NCBI RefSeq assembly: GCF_025460805.1
Contig: NZ_JAMXFJ010000005.1
Coordinates: forward strand, 116,297 to 180,296
Source: Microvirga sesbaniae
GTDB lineage: Bacteria > Pseudomonadota > Alphaproteobacteria > Rhizobiales > Beijerinckiaceae
Direction: 5' to 3'
Length of the DNA stretch: 64,000 nucleotides
Shown here: piece after piece, positions 17,771 to 26,722 of the stretch
Numbering within the stretch: the stretch's first letter is position 1
How the letters are laid out: the number at the start of each line of letters is the position of its first letter
Notes under the pieces: generated by a model
Database searches by the model: none
What the model saw: only the letters and a program-made list of their open reading frames with translations
What the model was told of the DNA's origin: nothing
Translations under genes and position numbers: made by a program

Positions 17771-20530
17771 TCACAGGATGAGGTCCGTGGAACGGGGGAG
17801 AGCGCCCGCGATCGTCAGCTCCGTCGTCAGGACCTCGCCGCTGGCGAAGGTGACGATGGCCGACACCGTGTTCCCATCGCCCACCAGCCGCCTCAGGCCG
17901 CCGATGGAAGCATCGAGGACATACCCGCTCGCTGTTGCGGTGAGGTCTTCGGGACCGAACTCCGGAATCTCCGTTCCGTTCACGAAGATGTCGAGATCTG
18001 TGACGGCCCCGCTCGGGAGCGGTGCTCCCAGGACGGAGACATCGATCTGGTCCGGCGACGTCAGACGCGAGGCCCCGCCCGTATTGTCGATCACGTTCAG
18101 CTGGGACAGGCTCGCGTCGGCGCCGACGCCAAGGGCCGTGATCCGCGCCTCATGAACGTCGTTCAACGTGGCGAGCTCCCCGTTGACCGGGCCTTGCCCG
18201 TTGCCATCGGAGAGGAAGTAGAGAAAATTCTTCTCTCCGCCCTGGTCCAAGTCCTGCAGCCGTTCGTTGGCTGCCCGCAGCGCGTCCGCGAAATTCGTGC
18301 CGCCTCCTGCGTTCAACCCTCTCAGATGGCTGGCGATCGCGCCTTCGCCCGCGACGCCGAGGCTGAACGTCATGGCGTTCACGATTCCTCCTGCCGAGGC
18401 TTCGGCCGGGTCGGCGCTGCCATTGAACGGGATCACCGTCACCGTGACGTCGGCTGGGGAAAAGCCCAGTCCTCTGATGCGCTCGGTCAGCGCGATCAGA
18501 CTGGCGATTTCCGCATCCAGAACCGTATCGGCGCGCCCGTCGCCATTGAGATCGCCGACCGGCGCTCCCTGGAACGGATCCGACGTGCTTCCCGAGATGT
18601 CGATCAGGTAGAGCACGTTCATCTGAGGCTGCAGAATCGGCCCCAGACCAATGACGAGATCGAGGTCCGCCGTTGCAGTCGTCGTTGCCGACGGCGCATC
18701 GATGGTGAGAGAGACCGGCTGGCTGTTGAAACCCAGGGTGTCACCGCTCGAAGCGGACACATGAGGCGCCGAAAACGTTCCGGTGCCGCGCACCTGCACG
18801 GTGACGTCCGCCGTGTCGCTGCCTCCCTTCCCGTCGGAGATCGTATAGGTGAATGTCACCGTCGCGGTCTCACCCGCGCTGAGGGCCTCGAATTCCGTTC
18901 CCGGATCGAAAACGAGATCTCCGGACGGGTTTCGGAAGACCGATCCCTCGAGCGGGGCGGTCCAGTTCGTGATATGGATCGCATTGCCGTCCACATCACG
19001 GTCGTTCGCGCGCACGGGCAGGATCCGTTGTCCGGCCTCTGCGGCATCGAGAATGCTGTCGCTCGCGGCATTGGGAGCGTCGTTTCGCCCGATGACGGTC
19101 CAGGACACCGAAGCCGGAATGCGGACGTTCTCGTCGATCTGCAAGATATAATCGATGGTGACGACCTGGGATTCGCCCTCTCCCAGATGCTGATAGGCCG
19201 GGTGCGACGGATTGAGAGAAAAACTCTGCGAACCGGCGAGAAATCGCACGCCCGCAGGCAGCGTGGCCGGTACGATCAACACGGAGCGCCCCGCCTCGTC
19301 CCGCATCAGAGTGTCGGGCAATGCGTCAAGCCGGGCAAGCGGTCCATCCTCGATTGCCCGTCCGAGAACCTCGGCAGGAGACGTGATGATCGCGGGAATG
19401 ATCAGGTTGGAGGGCGGCGCGCGTCCCGTGCCGGATGGGGTGATGACGCTGAACTGCGACGGGTCGGGGGTTTCGACCGGTTGGGGCAGGTTCACCGGAA
19501 CGATCGGCGCATCCTCGAAATCGCTGCTGCCCCTCCTCTGTCGCGGCTCCTGGGAGAACACCTGAAAGAGATCCCGGACAAAGTCGCTTTCGCCACGGAT
19601 GTCGTCGCCCGTTTTCGTGATCTGCGTCACCCGCGGTTCGGAGCCGGCGACGGGAGTCAAAAGCGTCGACGTGCGGGCGTCCGACATCGCGGTGATCACC
19701 TGCGACGGGTCAGCCTTGTCGAGCAGGAGGAAGGAACCGACGGTTCCGTCCGGCTCGGTCAGCAGCGAGAACCGCGTCGCACCACTGACGGCGGCGACCT
19801 CTGCCTGTACGGCGGTTCCCCTGATGGCCATGGTGGCGACGGGAGTATCGACCTTGAGATCCCCTGTCTTGGCGATCCGGCCCGCGACAAATCCGATCAG
19901 ACCTTGAACGAGGGTGAACAGCGCCGAATTCGAGCTCGAATCGGCAGCGTAGACCATATCGTTCAGCACCATCCGGGCGCTGGCGGACAGGTTGAACACC
20001 GTCCCGTCGTTGAACTTGATCGTCAACGAGGACGACGATCCGGTCTGAACGACATCGCCTTTGGCGACCGCGTCGCCGACCTGCAGGTCGACCGACACGC
20101 CATTTCGCAGGACCGTCGCGGTCCCCGACACCTTCTCGACCCGCCCGATCGGCGCGCGCCCGGCAGGAGCACCGGAGAGCTGGGCATATTGTCCCCGCAG
20201 ATCCGCTCCTGCGAGCAACGCGATGGTCTCTGCTGTGAGGCTCGCTCCCTCGGGCGTCGTGATGTTCAGGCGTCTGTCCCCGCTGAAATAGTCGAGAATG
20301 ACCGCCGTCGCGTCAGGCCTCGCCAGCAGAAGATCGGCCCCAGATCGCTTGAAATCTGCAGTAAACAGGAGATCCTTATCCGGAAAGACAACGGATGCGT
20401 CAGAGTCAGCGCGGCTCTCCGACGCCTCGGCGGCGTCGACCCAGATGTCGAAAACACTGGCGCCGTCCCGAGACTGGTACACAGCTGAACCCTTGTGTTC
20501 CAAGGAATGATAGCTCTTTCGAACGTTCAT
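17771..20530 (-). CDS. FecR-domain protein with cadherin-like and von Willebrand A domains (919 aa)
   Basis: A multi-domain protein likely to act at or outside the envelope. Residues 132-250 form a FecR-type domain (QVGDAVAKGDVVQTG, then TPVATMAIRGTAV). A VCBS/cadherin-like module lies at about 485-590 (NDRDVDGNAI, TFTYTISDGKGGSD). A vWA domain lies at about 640-830 with an intact MIDAS: DISGST, the Thr of GGGTNFADAL and the Asp of FLSDGNG. An EF-hand-like DLNGDGRAD loop interrupts the vWA fold. No Sec signal is visible, so type I export is possible but unproven. AGGA directly abuts the ATG, an unusually tight ribosome site. The CHASE2 cyclase follows downstream. FecR/vWA proteins paired with CHASE2 cyclases occur in other Proteobacteria; a ligand-sensor relationship is inference. 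Confidence 0.82.
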   Translation of the reverse strand: MNVRKSYHSLEHKGSAVYQSRDGASVFDIWVDAAEASESRADSDASVVFPDKDLLFTADFKRSGADLLLARPDATAVILDYFSGDRRLNITTPEGASLTAETIALLAGADLRGQYAQLSGAPAGRAPIGRVEKVSGTATVLRNGVSVDLQVGDAVAKGDVVQTGSSSSLTIKFNDGTVFNLSASARMVLNDMVYAADSSSNSALFTLVQGLIGFVAGRIAKTGDLKVDTPVATMAIRGTAVQAEVAAVSGATRFSLLTEPDGTVGSFLLLDKADPSQVITAMSDARTSTLLTPVAGSEPRVTQITKTGDDIRGESDFVRDLFQVFSQEPRQRRGSSDFEDAPIVPVNLPQPVETPDPSQFSVITPSGTGRAPPSNLIIPAIITSPAEVLGRAIEDGPLARLDALPDTLMRDEAGRSVLIVPATLPAGVRFLAGSQSFSLNPSHPAYQHLGEGESQVVTIDYILQIDENVRIPASVSWTVIGRNDAPNAASDSILDAAEAGQRILPVRANDRDVDGNAIHITNWTAPLEGSVFRNPSGDLVFDPGTEFEALSAGETATVTFTYTISDGKGGSDTADVTVQVRGTGTFSAPHVSASSGDTLGFNSQPVSLTIDAPSATTTATADLDLVIGLGPILQPQMNVLYLIDISGSTSDPFQGAPVGDLNGDGRADTVLDAEIASLIALTERIRGLGFSPADVTVTVIPFNGSADPAEASAGGIVNAMTFSLGVAGEGAIASHLRGLNAGGGTNFADALRAANERLQDLDQGGEKNFLYFLSDGNGQGPVNGELATLNDVHEARITALGVGADASLSQLNVIDNTGGASRLTSPDQIDVSVLGAPLPSGAVTDLDIFVNGTEIPEFGPEDLTATASGYVLDASIGGLRRLVGDGNTVSAIVTFASGEVLTTELTIAGALPRSTDLIL

Positions 20531-21108
20531 TCCTACCGGAAGGAAATCTCAAGGTTAGGCATCCTGGCCGCAGGCTTGTCGCCGGGCCCTGTCCAGGACA
20601 CGAAAAATATGACTCTAATCCTGCCCGTCTTGCAGCTCCTCGGCCTCGCATGGGACGACTGAATTCCGATGAAGGCTTTTTCATCCTGCCCGAGGGATCA
20701 CTTCAGTCCTTCTGCCGAAGGGAAGAACGGGAGATCGTATCACGCCCGGAACCCTTGGCGGCGGGGTCCTCGGCCGGTCTCGAGAAGAAGGTGTCAGCCC
20801 TGCTCCACTCCAGAGAGCGTCCGCTTGCACTCCGGTCGGCTTGTCGCTGCCGATCATGCCTGCCGGCCCATCGTTCCAAGCCATTCCGATCTTCTCCTCC
20901 ATGACATCGCTAACACCGGTCTTGATCGACTGCGTCGTCGATGGTCCTGAATGATCCGCGGTCTTGAGCCTGTTTCGGTGAAGTGGATCCGGTTCACCGT
21001 CAGAAACGGCGACGGGTCATGGTGTCCTCCTGGAATGATGCCGTCCACGCATTCGCAACATCGCCCCATCGGATGCCGTCCCTCCCGGCGAACCTTCAGG
21101 CACTCATC
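20531..21108. other. Intergenic region with a 26-bp palindromic repeat and no gene
   Basis: No coding region is supported; the frames reading through here run into the kinase gene on the opposite strand. The only recognisable element is a 26-bp motif at 20974-20999 (ttcggtgaag, tggatcc, ggttcaccg), which is palindromic (CGGTGAA/TTCACCG). A closely related inverted copy lies at 48374-48399. Confidence 0.5.
20974..20999 (+). repeat. 26-bp palindromic intergenic motif, copy 1
   Basis: CGGTGAA and TTCACCG arms flank GTGGATCCGG. The reverse complement of 48374-48399 matches it at all but two or three positions, with compensating changes in both arms (T to C on one side, A to G on the other). The stem therefore appears conserved. 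I recall similar accGGATCCact motifs upstream of many Rhizobiales genes; its role is unknown. Confidence 0.5.
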
Positions 21109-22503
21109 CTACGAACTCATGGGCACGGCACTCCTTGGTGCGGTCTTGACTTGCCCGGGACGGCATAACGGAACATCGAAAGCGACGCGGCAGAATCCGT
21201 TGCTTTCGATCTCTGCATCGATCCCGTACTCGTTCAGGATATCCTCGACGATGCCGAGACCAATCCCGCTGGAACCTGGCTCCGATCGTCCCGGAACGCC
21301 CCGCTCGGGCCGTCCTCCCTGTCCATCGCCCGAGAACCCAGGACCGTCGTCCGCGACACTGATCCTTGCCTTATCGTCCAATCTTTCCACCTGGATGGTG
21401 ACGCAGGCTTTCGCCCATTTACGAGCATTGTCGAGCAGATTGCCTATGACCTCGCCAAAATCGTGGGGATCCATATCGATGGCCACGTCGGCTGGGATAT
21501 CCGTCTGCCAAATCAGCCGCTCACCTCTCGGCATGTGCTGCATCAATCGCAGAAGACGAACGATGGTCTGGTCGACTTGCGTATAGGCCCCGCAGGCGGC
21601 TGGGGTGCCGCTCGTGCGAACCCGCGCGAGTTCGCGCTCCACATGCGTGTAGATCAAGCGAAGCTGCTCCTGCATGCATTCGGCAGCCTCCTGAAGCCCC
21701 GCTTGCTCAAGGCGCCGCACCTCACCCCCCAGGATCGTCAAAGGCGTTTTCAAGCCGTGAGCCAGCGCGCCAGCGCGGTCGCGCGCCTTGCGGACGAGAT
21801 CTTCCTGGCGGTCAAGGAGGTTGTTGATGCTCTCGACGAGCGGAGACAGTTCGTCGGGAAAGTGTCGGGTCATGCGCCGGATCTGACCGGTCCGTATTGC
21901 GTTCAGTTCCTGTCCGACCGACCTCAATGGACGCAATCCCAGCCAGAGCTGAAGCCATGCGAAAAGGACGAGCACGGCGGCAATCGGGATGAGGACCCGC
22001 GTCACATCCCATCCGAAGGCCTGACGCAGTTCTACGATCTGGTCGTGATCGAGGGCGACGGCGAGACTCACACGACGCGGACCCTGCGGACCATCCGTCG
22101 CGACCTCCCGTTCGATGATGTAGAGTTCGGAGCCGTCGGGCCCTTCGACCTCGAATGCGCGGTCCTGTTCACCGCTTTCTCGATGTCCATTCGTTGGAAG
22201 CTCCTTATCCCATAGAGAACGCGACCGCACGATCGCTCGTCCACCTTCGGAGACTTGCCAGTAAGCTCCGCCATAGGGCTGGTGATAGCGGGGATCCGTC
22301 AGCTTCTCGCCAATCTGACCCTCGCCTCCCGCGCCGAAGGCCGTTGCCAGTTCCGTCCAGTGAATGTTGAGATCCTGCTCGACATACCGGAGAACCTGTC
22401 GCTCGAAGAAGAAAACCAGCGATGCGCCTGCGACGGCAATCGTTGCGACGATGGACATGACGGCGACGAACAGGAGCCGGAGCCTTATCGAATTGCGTGT
22501 CAT
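21109..22503 (-). CDS. PhoQ/FeuQ-like sensor histidine kinase (464 aa)
   Basis: A two-component sensor that phosphorylates the response regulator encoded immediately upstream. Transmembrane helix 1 is at about 11-33, a periplasmic sensor at 34-167, helix 2 at about 168-190, and a HAMP-like linker follows. The dimerisation/phosphoacceptor helix has His249 in ALAHGLKTPLTIL. The ATPase has the N-box GNLLDNARKW and the G-box VADDGPGFSG. The ALAHGLKTPL form of the H-box is typical of PhoQ/FeuQ-type kinases in Alphaproteobacteria. The start overlaps the stop of the regulator gene by four bases (ATGA), so translation is coupled. The signal is unknown; the PhoQ group usually senses divalent cations, cationic peptides or osmotic change. 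Confidence 0.88.
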   Translation of the reverse strand: MTRNSIRLRLLFVAVMSIVATIAVAGASLVFFFERQVLRYVEQDLNIHWTELATAFGAGGEGQIGEKLTDPRYHQPYGGAYWQVSEGGRAIVRSRSLWDKELPTNGHRESGEQDRAFEVEGPDGSELYIIEREVATDGPQGPRRVSLAVALDHDQIVELRQAFGWDVTRVLIPIAAVLVLFAWLQLWLGLRPLRSVGQELNAIRTGQIRRMTRHFPDELSPLVESINNLLDRQEDLVRKARDRAGALAHGLKTPLTILGGEVRRLEQAGLQEAAECMQEQLRLIYTHVERELARVRTSGTPAACGAYTQVDQTIVRLLRLMQHMPRGERLIWQTDIPADVAIDMDPHDFGEVIGNLLDNARKWAKACVTIQVERLDDKARISVADDGPGFSGDGQGGRPERGVPGRSEPGSSGIGLGIVEDILNEYGIDAEIESNGFCRVAFDVPLCRPGQVKTAPRSAVPMSS

Positions 22504-23162
22504 GACGCGGGCGTCTCCATGATGTATCCGTGACCACGTCGAGTTCCGATCGCCTTCGCTCCGATTTTGCGACGCAGGCGGGCTACGAGAGCCTCGACGG
22601 CGTTACTCTCCGGCTCGTCCGAGCCATAGACATGTTCGACGAGTTCACCCTGGGTGACGACGCGGTCTCGGTTGTGCGCCAAGTACCTGAGCAGACGGAA
22701 TTCAAGCGGCGATAGCTCGATCGCTCTGCCATGAAGCAGGACCCTCAAACGCCGCGTGTCGATATGCAGAGCGCCAACCTCGATGAGAGGTGTTACGTGG
22801 CGCCCCACCCGCCGCAGCAGCGCAGCCAAGCGGGCCAGGAGTTCCTCCATCTCGAAGGGCTTCGTCAGATAGTCATCGGCCCCGGCGTCAATTCCCTCAA
22901 CTCTTTGAAGCCATGATCCTCGTGCCGTCAGGACCAGGATCGGAACCGTGCTGGACTCGTCCCGCAATCGCCTGACCACGGAGAGGCCGTCGAGCTTCGG
23001 CAATCCGAGATCGAGGATGAGCGCATCATACTCCTCGGTCGATGCCCGGAACCATCCTTCCTCGCCATCTCGCGCGATATCGACCACATATCCGGTTTCG
23101 GCCAGAGCATGGTGGATGTCCCTGGCGATGGCCGGTTCATCCTCGACGAGAAGGATTCTCAT
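22500..23162 (-). CDS. OmpR/PhoP-type response regulator (220 aa)
   Basis: A DNA-binding response regulator and partner of the downstream kinase. The receiver domain (residues 1-115) has the acidic pair in LLVEDEP, phosphoacceptor Asp51 in LILDLGLP, Thr in LTARGS and Lys in YLTKPFEMEE. The winged-helix output domain (about 125-218) has SPLEFRLLRYLAHNRDRVV and a final RRGHGYIM. The ATG at 23162 (MRILLVEDEP) is preferred over the longer frame because the receiver fold begins there. It also overlaps the stop of the PepSY gene by one base (TGATG), so the three genes form one tightly coupled operon. Confidence 0.9.
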   Translation of the reverse strand: MRILLVEDEPAIARDIHHALAETGYVVDIARDGEEGWFRASTEEYDALILDLGLPKLDGLSVVRRLRDESSTVPILVLTARGSWLQRVEGIDAGADDYLTKPFEMEELLARLAALLRRVGRHVTPLIEVGALHIDTRRLRVLLHGRAIELSPLEFRLLRYLAHNRDRVVTQGELVEHVYGSDEPESNAVEALVARLRRKIGAKAIGTRRGHGYIMETPAS

Positions 23163-23698
23163 CAGCGTCTCCTGATTTGGAGGATTTGGCTGTTCCGCGC
23201 ATCGACGACGACCTCCTGATACCGACGGTCGCGGGTGAGAATGAGGAATTCGTAACGCCATTCACCAGTCCAGGATTGGCGCAGATCAACCTCCAGAACC
23301 TGACCCGGAACGGCTCGCGAGACCATGGGAAGCACAGCGCTCAACGCAAGAGCCCATCCCTGTGAAACCGCCTCCCTGGCACTCTCGGGGGAGGTGCTGC
23401 CCCAGCCACGCGACGTCGCGTTATCGTCATCGTCACGCCCTCGACCGCGTCCACGACCGGAGCCGTCATCTCCACCACGACCCTGACCTTCTCCGCCTGA
23501 CCCGTGGCCAGGACCGCTGTTGTCGCTGCCCCGGCCGCTATTGTCGCTGCCCCGGCCGCTGTTGTCGCTGCCGCCATGCCCTCCTCCATCGCCGCCTCCT
23601 CCGCCATCTTTGGCGAACGTGGTCGTTGGGTGACCGGTTTGCACAGCGGCGGCAGCCAAAGCCGCAACGATGAAGACGAGGAGGTGGCGCCGGATCAT
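23162..23698 (-). CDS. Secreted PepSY-like protein with a Gly/Ser/Asp-rich linker
   Basis: A small exported protein encoded first in the two-component operon. The start MIRRHLLVFIVAALAAAAV gives a clear signal peptide; an in-frame start six codons upstream (23716) is also possible. Residues about 30-100 are low-complexity GGGDGGGHGG followed by three copies of the pentad-like SDNSGRG. The C-terminal 80 residues resemble a PepSY domain (SQGWALALSAVLP, VLEVDLRQ, EFLILTRDRRYQEVVVDARN). PepSY proteins near PhoPQ-type systems often modulate the kinase or respond to cations. Here the role as an accessory sensor or inhibitor, comparable in position to FeuN upstream of FeuPQ, is inference. Confidence 0.75.
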   Translation of the reverse strand: MIRRHLLVFIVAALAAAAVQTGHPTTTFAKDGGGGGDGGGHGGSDNSGRGSDNSGRGSDNSGPGHGSGGEGQGRGGDDGSGRGRGRGRDDDDNATSRGWGSTSPESAREAVSQGWALALSAVLPMVSRAVPGQVLEVDLRQSWTGEWRYEFLILTRDRRYQEVVVDARNSQILQIRRR

Positions 23699-23836
23699 GG
23701 GAACTTCCAAAGTCACTCAGCATAGCATGTCCCACCTGATATTTCGCTGACATGCATTATCAGCTTCGTATGTCCGGCTTCCCCCATGCTGTCTCTCACC
23801 GGCGCCTATTGCGCTTCGGATGAAGGGAAAGAGACA

Positions 23837-24433
23837 ATGTTGAAGCGAAACGCGACAAGGACGAGCATTCTGGCTCTTGGGACAGTTCTGGCGTCACTGA
23901 CCGCCGCCATGCCGGCCGCGATCATGAGCGCAACACTGTCACCCGCGCTTGCCCGCGGCGGTGACGATCACGGCGGAAGCCGCGGCGGCGATGATCACGG
24001 CGGAAGCCGCGGAGGTGACGACCACGGTGGCAATCGCGGAGGCAGCGACCACGGCGGACGTGGAGGTCAGGGCAGCGATGACCGGGGCGGACATTCCGGC
24101 GGCGACAGCGGACGCGGGGCGCGCGGCGGGGACGACGGTGGAAGAGGCGCGGGACGCGGCAGCGCTGATCAAGCGGGATCTCGCGCGGACGGCGGCGGGC
24201 GACGCGGCCATGGGGCGGACGATGGCGCGCAAGCCGCGACGACGTCGAGAGACCGCACGCGGGAGCAGCATCAAACACGCACCCGCACCCGCGGAGCGGA
24301 CGATCGCTTGGAAGTGATGCGTGTCCGCGGGCGCGGCGCTGACGACGCAGGCACGCAGGACGACAACGGAGGCCGGCTCGGTCGCGACAGACGCTTCGAG
24401 CCTGGCGATGATCGCAGGATCAATGGCCGATGA
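23837..24433 (+). CDS. Secreted Gly/Asp/His/Arg-rich low-complexity protein (198 aa)
   Basis: Function unknown. The ATG at 23837 (MLKRNATRTSILALGTVLAS) opens a signal peptide ending near LSPALARG. The mature part begins with tandem GGDDHGGSR repeats (four near-perfect copies, about residues 40-75). It continues as a disordered Gly/Asp/Arg-rich chain with scattered RGADD phrases to the C-terminus. No cysteine or fold is evident. It is transcribed divergently from the PepSY/regulator/kinase operon (about 138 bp between starts), whose first product carries a similar Gly/Asp/Ser linker. A shared role in cation binding or cationic-peptide decoy is plausible but unproven. In-frame ATG 23786 is less likely because it lacks a signal sequence. 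Confidence 0.65.
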   Translation: MLKRNATRTSILALGTVLASLTAAMPAAIMSATLSPALARGGDDHGGSRGGDDHGGSRGGDDHGGNRGGSDHGGRGGQGSDDRGGHSGGDSGRGARGGDDGGRGAGRGSADQAGSRADGGGRRGHGADDGAQAATTSRDRTREQHQTRTRTRGADDRLEVMRVRGRGADDAGTQDDNGGRLGRDRRFEPGDDRRINGR

Positions 24434-24440
24434 GGCTCGA

Positions 24441-24525
24441 GCCTCGGACGTGAAAAGTGGACACCACTTTTGGGATTCATCCGAGGCTCCCTCTCTTGAT
24501 CGGCGCCTCGGACGTGAAAAGTGGA
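24441..24525 (+). repeat. 21-bp direct repeat with hairpin
   Basis: The 21-mer starting GCCTCGGACGTGAAAAGTGG occurs exactly at 24441-24461 and again at 24505-24525, a 64-bp period. In the first copy AAAAGTGG (24453-24460) and CCACTTTT (24464-24471) form a perfect 8-bp hairpin shortly after the stop at 24433. It could double as a terminator. Similar GTGAAAAGTGG words are frequent in intergenic DNA of related genomes, from memory. Confidence 0.55.
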
Positions 24526-24542
24526 GCCAGGTTTGGGGTCGG

Positions 24543-24632
24543 ATCCGATGCTCACTTCCTCGAGCGGCGCATCGTTCTGGACGGACCCAGCGGGCCGCTG
24601 ACGCGGCCCGCTGGGTCCGCACGATGCGCTGT
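24543..24632. repeat. Second-family intergenic repeat with long perfect hairpin
   Basis: The left half (tccgatgctcacttcctcgag, gcggcgcatcgt) matches the module at 214-277 and 14030-14068. Two nested stems are perfect: GCGCATCGT (24568-24576) with ACGATGCGC (24622-24630), and a 17-bp arm at 24582-24598 with its exact complement at 24603-24619 around the loop TGAC. It lies between the convergent genes ending at 24433 and 24801, so it may also act as a terminator. Confidence 0.65.
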
Positions 24633-24800
24633 CATGTTGGAGCCGACCGTGGGAGCCTTCCCGCCCACGGTCGGGACCATGAAACGATCGGCGATCGTCT
24701 GCTCCCCCGGAGCAGACGTCCTCAAGAAGGGCGCGTGCTCCGTCAGCGGACAAGACGTTGCGACTCGATCACAGGCCCGAGGCCGGCGAGGTCCGGGGCC

Positions 24801-26159
24801 TTACCTCTGGCTCGGGTTGAAGTGCTTCTTCAGCTTATGCCCATAGGCACCGTAATCCTTCTGCAGAGCCTCGGTGCCGGCCGCGAAGGCAGTCACCTTC
24901 TGCGGGAAGCGCGTCTCGAACATGAATGCCATCGTGCCTTCCAGCCGATGAGGTTTGAGTTCTACGTTGCTCGCCTTCTCGAACGCGTCGACATCCGGCC
25001 CATGGGGCAGCATCATATTGTGGAGCGATATCCCGCCCGGCACGAAGCCTCCCCCGGTCTTCGCATCGTAAACGCCGTAGATCAGACCCATGAACTCGCT
25101 CATCACGTTCATGTGGTACCACGGCGGGCGGAACGTGTTTTCCGCCACCAGCCAGCGATCCGGGAAAATGACGAAATCGATGTTGGCCGTGCCTGGTGTT
25201 TCGGACGGTGAGGTCAGGACGGTGAAGATCGATGGGTCGGCATGGTCGTACAGCACCGGCCCCACGGGTGAGTAGCGCCGAAGATCATATTTGTAGGGGG
25301 CGTAGTTGCCGTGCCAGGCCACCACGTCGAGCGGCGAGTGGTCCATGTCCGCGACCCAGAGCGCCCCTCCCCATTTCACGTACATCTTGGATGGCACGTC
25401 CTTATCCTCGTAGGCTGCCACGGGCGTGAGGAAGTCGCGGGGGTTGGCCAGGCAGTTGGCGCCGATGGGTCCACGCTCCGGCAGCGTGAAGGCGCCACCG
25501 TAATTCTCGCAAAGATATCCCCGCGCCGGTCCATGCGAGAGCTCGACCCGGATCTTCACGCCTCGCGGGATAACCGCGATCTCGCCCGGCTCGATGTCGA
25601 TGATGCCGAACTCCGTCCACAGGCGGATGCTACCCTGTTGCGGCACGAACAGCATCTCGCCGTCGGCATTGTAGAAATATTCGTCCTCCATGGAGCGGGT
25701 GATCAGGTAGACATGGGCCCCCATCCCGGCCTGAGAGCCGGCATCGCCCGCCGTGGTGATGGTGTGGATGCCCTCCAGGAAGGATACGCTCCCTGTGGGC
25801 AACGGGATCGGGCTCCAGCGCATGGGCGCGATGGGCACCTCGACCTCGACCGCGGGCGCCGTGCGCCACAGACCGATCTTTGCCTTCCGGAACTCGCCCC
25901 AATGGGTCACGGTTGGTCGGATCCGGTAGAGCCAAGAACGCTCGTTGGTGGTGCGAGGGGCCGTAAATGGCGACCCTGACAGCTGCTCCGCATAGAGGCC
26001 GTAGGAGCATTTCTGAGGGGAGTTCCGGCCGATGGGAAGAGCCCCGGGCAGCGCTTCCGTCTCGAAGCCGTTGCCGAAGCCCGACATGTAGCCCGGCCGG
26101 ATGGCGCTCTCCAGCCGATCAGCCCTCTCGTTCTGCAAGGACGGATTCTGGACATTCAT
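24801..26159 (-). CDS. hmgA: Homogentisate 1,2-dioxygenase
   Basis: Ring-cleaving Fe(II) dioxygenase of tyrosine/phenylalanine breakdown, converting homogentisate to maleylacetoacetate in the cytosol. The 452-aa length fits the family. Recognisable family phrases include [19 protein letters not shown] near the start, [14 protein letters not shown], and the iron-binding region [18 protein letters not shown] (His and Glu ligands) followed by [13 protein letters not shown] (third His). The ATG at 26159 is preceded by GGAGG with seven bases spacing; the open frame begins five codons earlier at a GTG. A divergent MarR regulator starts 59 bp away and probably controls it. The next pathway genes (fumarylacetoacetase, maleylacetoacetate isomerase) are not in the window. 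Confidence 0.95.
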   Translation of the reverse strand: MNVQNPSLQNERADRLESAIRPGYMSGFGNGFETEALPGALPIGRNSPQKCSYGLYAEQLSGSPFTAPRTTNERSWLYRIRPTVTHWGEFRKAKIGLWRTAPAVEVEVPIAPMRWSPIPLPTGSVSFLEGIHTITTAGDAGSQAGMGAHVYLITRSMEDEYFYNADGEMLFVPQQGSIRLWTEFGIIDIEPGEIAVIPRGVKIRVELSHGPARGYLCENYGGAFTLPERGPIGANCLANPRDFLTPVAAYEDKDVPSKMYVKWGGALWVADMDHSPLDVVAWHGNYAPYKYDLRRYSPVGPVLYDHADPSIFTVLTSPSETPGTANIDFVIFPDRWLVAENTFRPPWYHMNVMSEFMGLIYGVYDAKTGGGFVPGGISLHNMMLPHGPDVDAFEKASNVELKPHRLEGTMAFMFETRFPQKVTAFAAGTEALQKDYGAYGHKLKKHFNPSQR

Positions 26160-26218
26160 GATCGTGACCTCCACAATTGGTCACGATTGTAACTGTCATT
26201 TTTGTAACCAACAACGCC
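26160..26218. promoter_or_regulatory. Divergent hmgA/marR promoter with GTnAC half-sites
   Basis: This 59-bp spacer serves both genes. It contains GTCAC (26180), GTAAC (26189) and GTAAC (26204), with TTGTAAC occurring twice. Regular spacing of such half-sites in a divergent promoter fits binding by the adjacent MarR protein, but there is no perfect palindrome. Confidence 0.35.
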
Positions 26219-26653
26219 ATGGCCAAACTTCAGCTCGAGCGGTTCCTTCCTTATCGGCTCAACCGACTCGCTTCAGCGGTGTCGCAGGACTTCCGCTCCA
26301 TCTACGGCCCCCATCACGACCTGACGATCCCGGAATGGCGGGTGCTGGCCACGCTTGGCCAGTTCGAGGAGCTCAGTGCCAAAGAAATCGGTCGACACTC
26401 GTCCATGCACAAGACGAAAGTCAGCCGGGCCGTCCGGACCCTGGAGGAGAGACGGTGGCTCAAGCGCCGCGGCAGTGAACAGGACAGACGGGAGGAGATC
26501 CTGACCCTCACGGCAGATGGTCAGAGGGCCTATCGCGATATCGTCCCAAAGGCCGCGGCATTCGAACGCCGCATTCTGGACGATCTCGGAACGCAAGCCG
26601 AGCCGCTCCTGACCGTGTTGGAGCGGCTCGAGCACATATTCCGGGTGCGCTGA
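26219..26653 (+). CDS. MarR-family regulator, likely of homogentisate catabolism (144 aa)
   Basis: A winged-helix repressor of the MarR family. The ATG at 26219 (MAKLQLERFLPYRLNRLA) is preferred; the frame extends 14 codons further into the divergent promoter. The fold runs helix 1-2 (RLNRLASAVSQDFR), the recognition region (ELSAKEIGRHSSMHKTKVSRAVRTLEER) and the wing (GSEQDRREEILTLTADGQ). Adjacency to hmgA suggests it responds to homogentisate or a related aromatic acid. Convergent with the binding-protein gene downstream. Confidence 0.85.
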   Translation: MAKLQLERFLPYRLNRLASAVSQDFRSIYGPHHDLTIPEWRVLATLGQFEELSAKEIGRHSSMHKTKVSRAVRTLEERRWLKRRGSEQDRREEILTLTADGQRAYRDIVPKAAAFERRILDDLGTQAEPLLTVLERLEHIFRVR

Positions 26654-26681
26654 GCCGGGTCGAACGCGGCACATCGTCGGA

Positions 26682-26710
26682 AGCGCCATGGTTTCCGACA
26701 CCACGGCGCT
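26682..26710. terminator. Possible bidirectional terminator between convergent genes
   Basis: AGCGCCATGG (26682-26691) can pair with CCACGGCGCT (26701-26710) with one G-T wobble, between the stops at 26653 and 26723. There is only CCTTT after the stem, so it is a weak candidate. Confidence 0.35.
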
Positions 26711-26722
26711 CCTTTGACGCGT

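Noticed and set aside
17432..20488. 1018-codon plus-strand frame
   Set aside because: Antisense to the cyclase and FecR/vWA genes, Arg/Gly/Asp-rich and lacking domains.
20395..20904. 169-codon plus-strand frame in the FecR/kinase gap
   Set aside because: It starts inside the FecR gene on the opposite strand and shows no conserved features.
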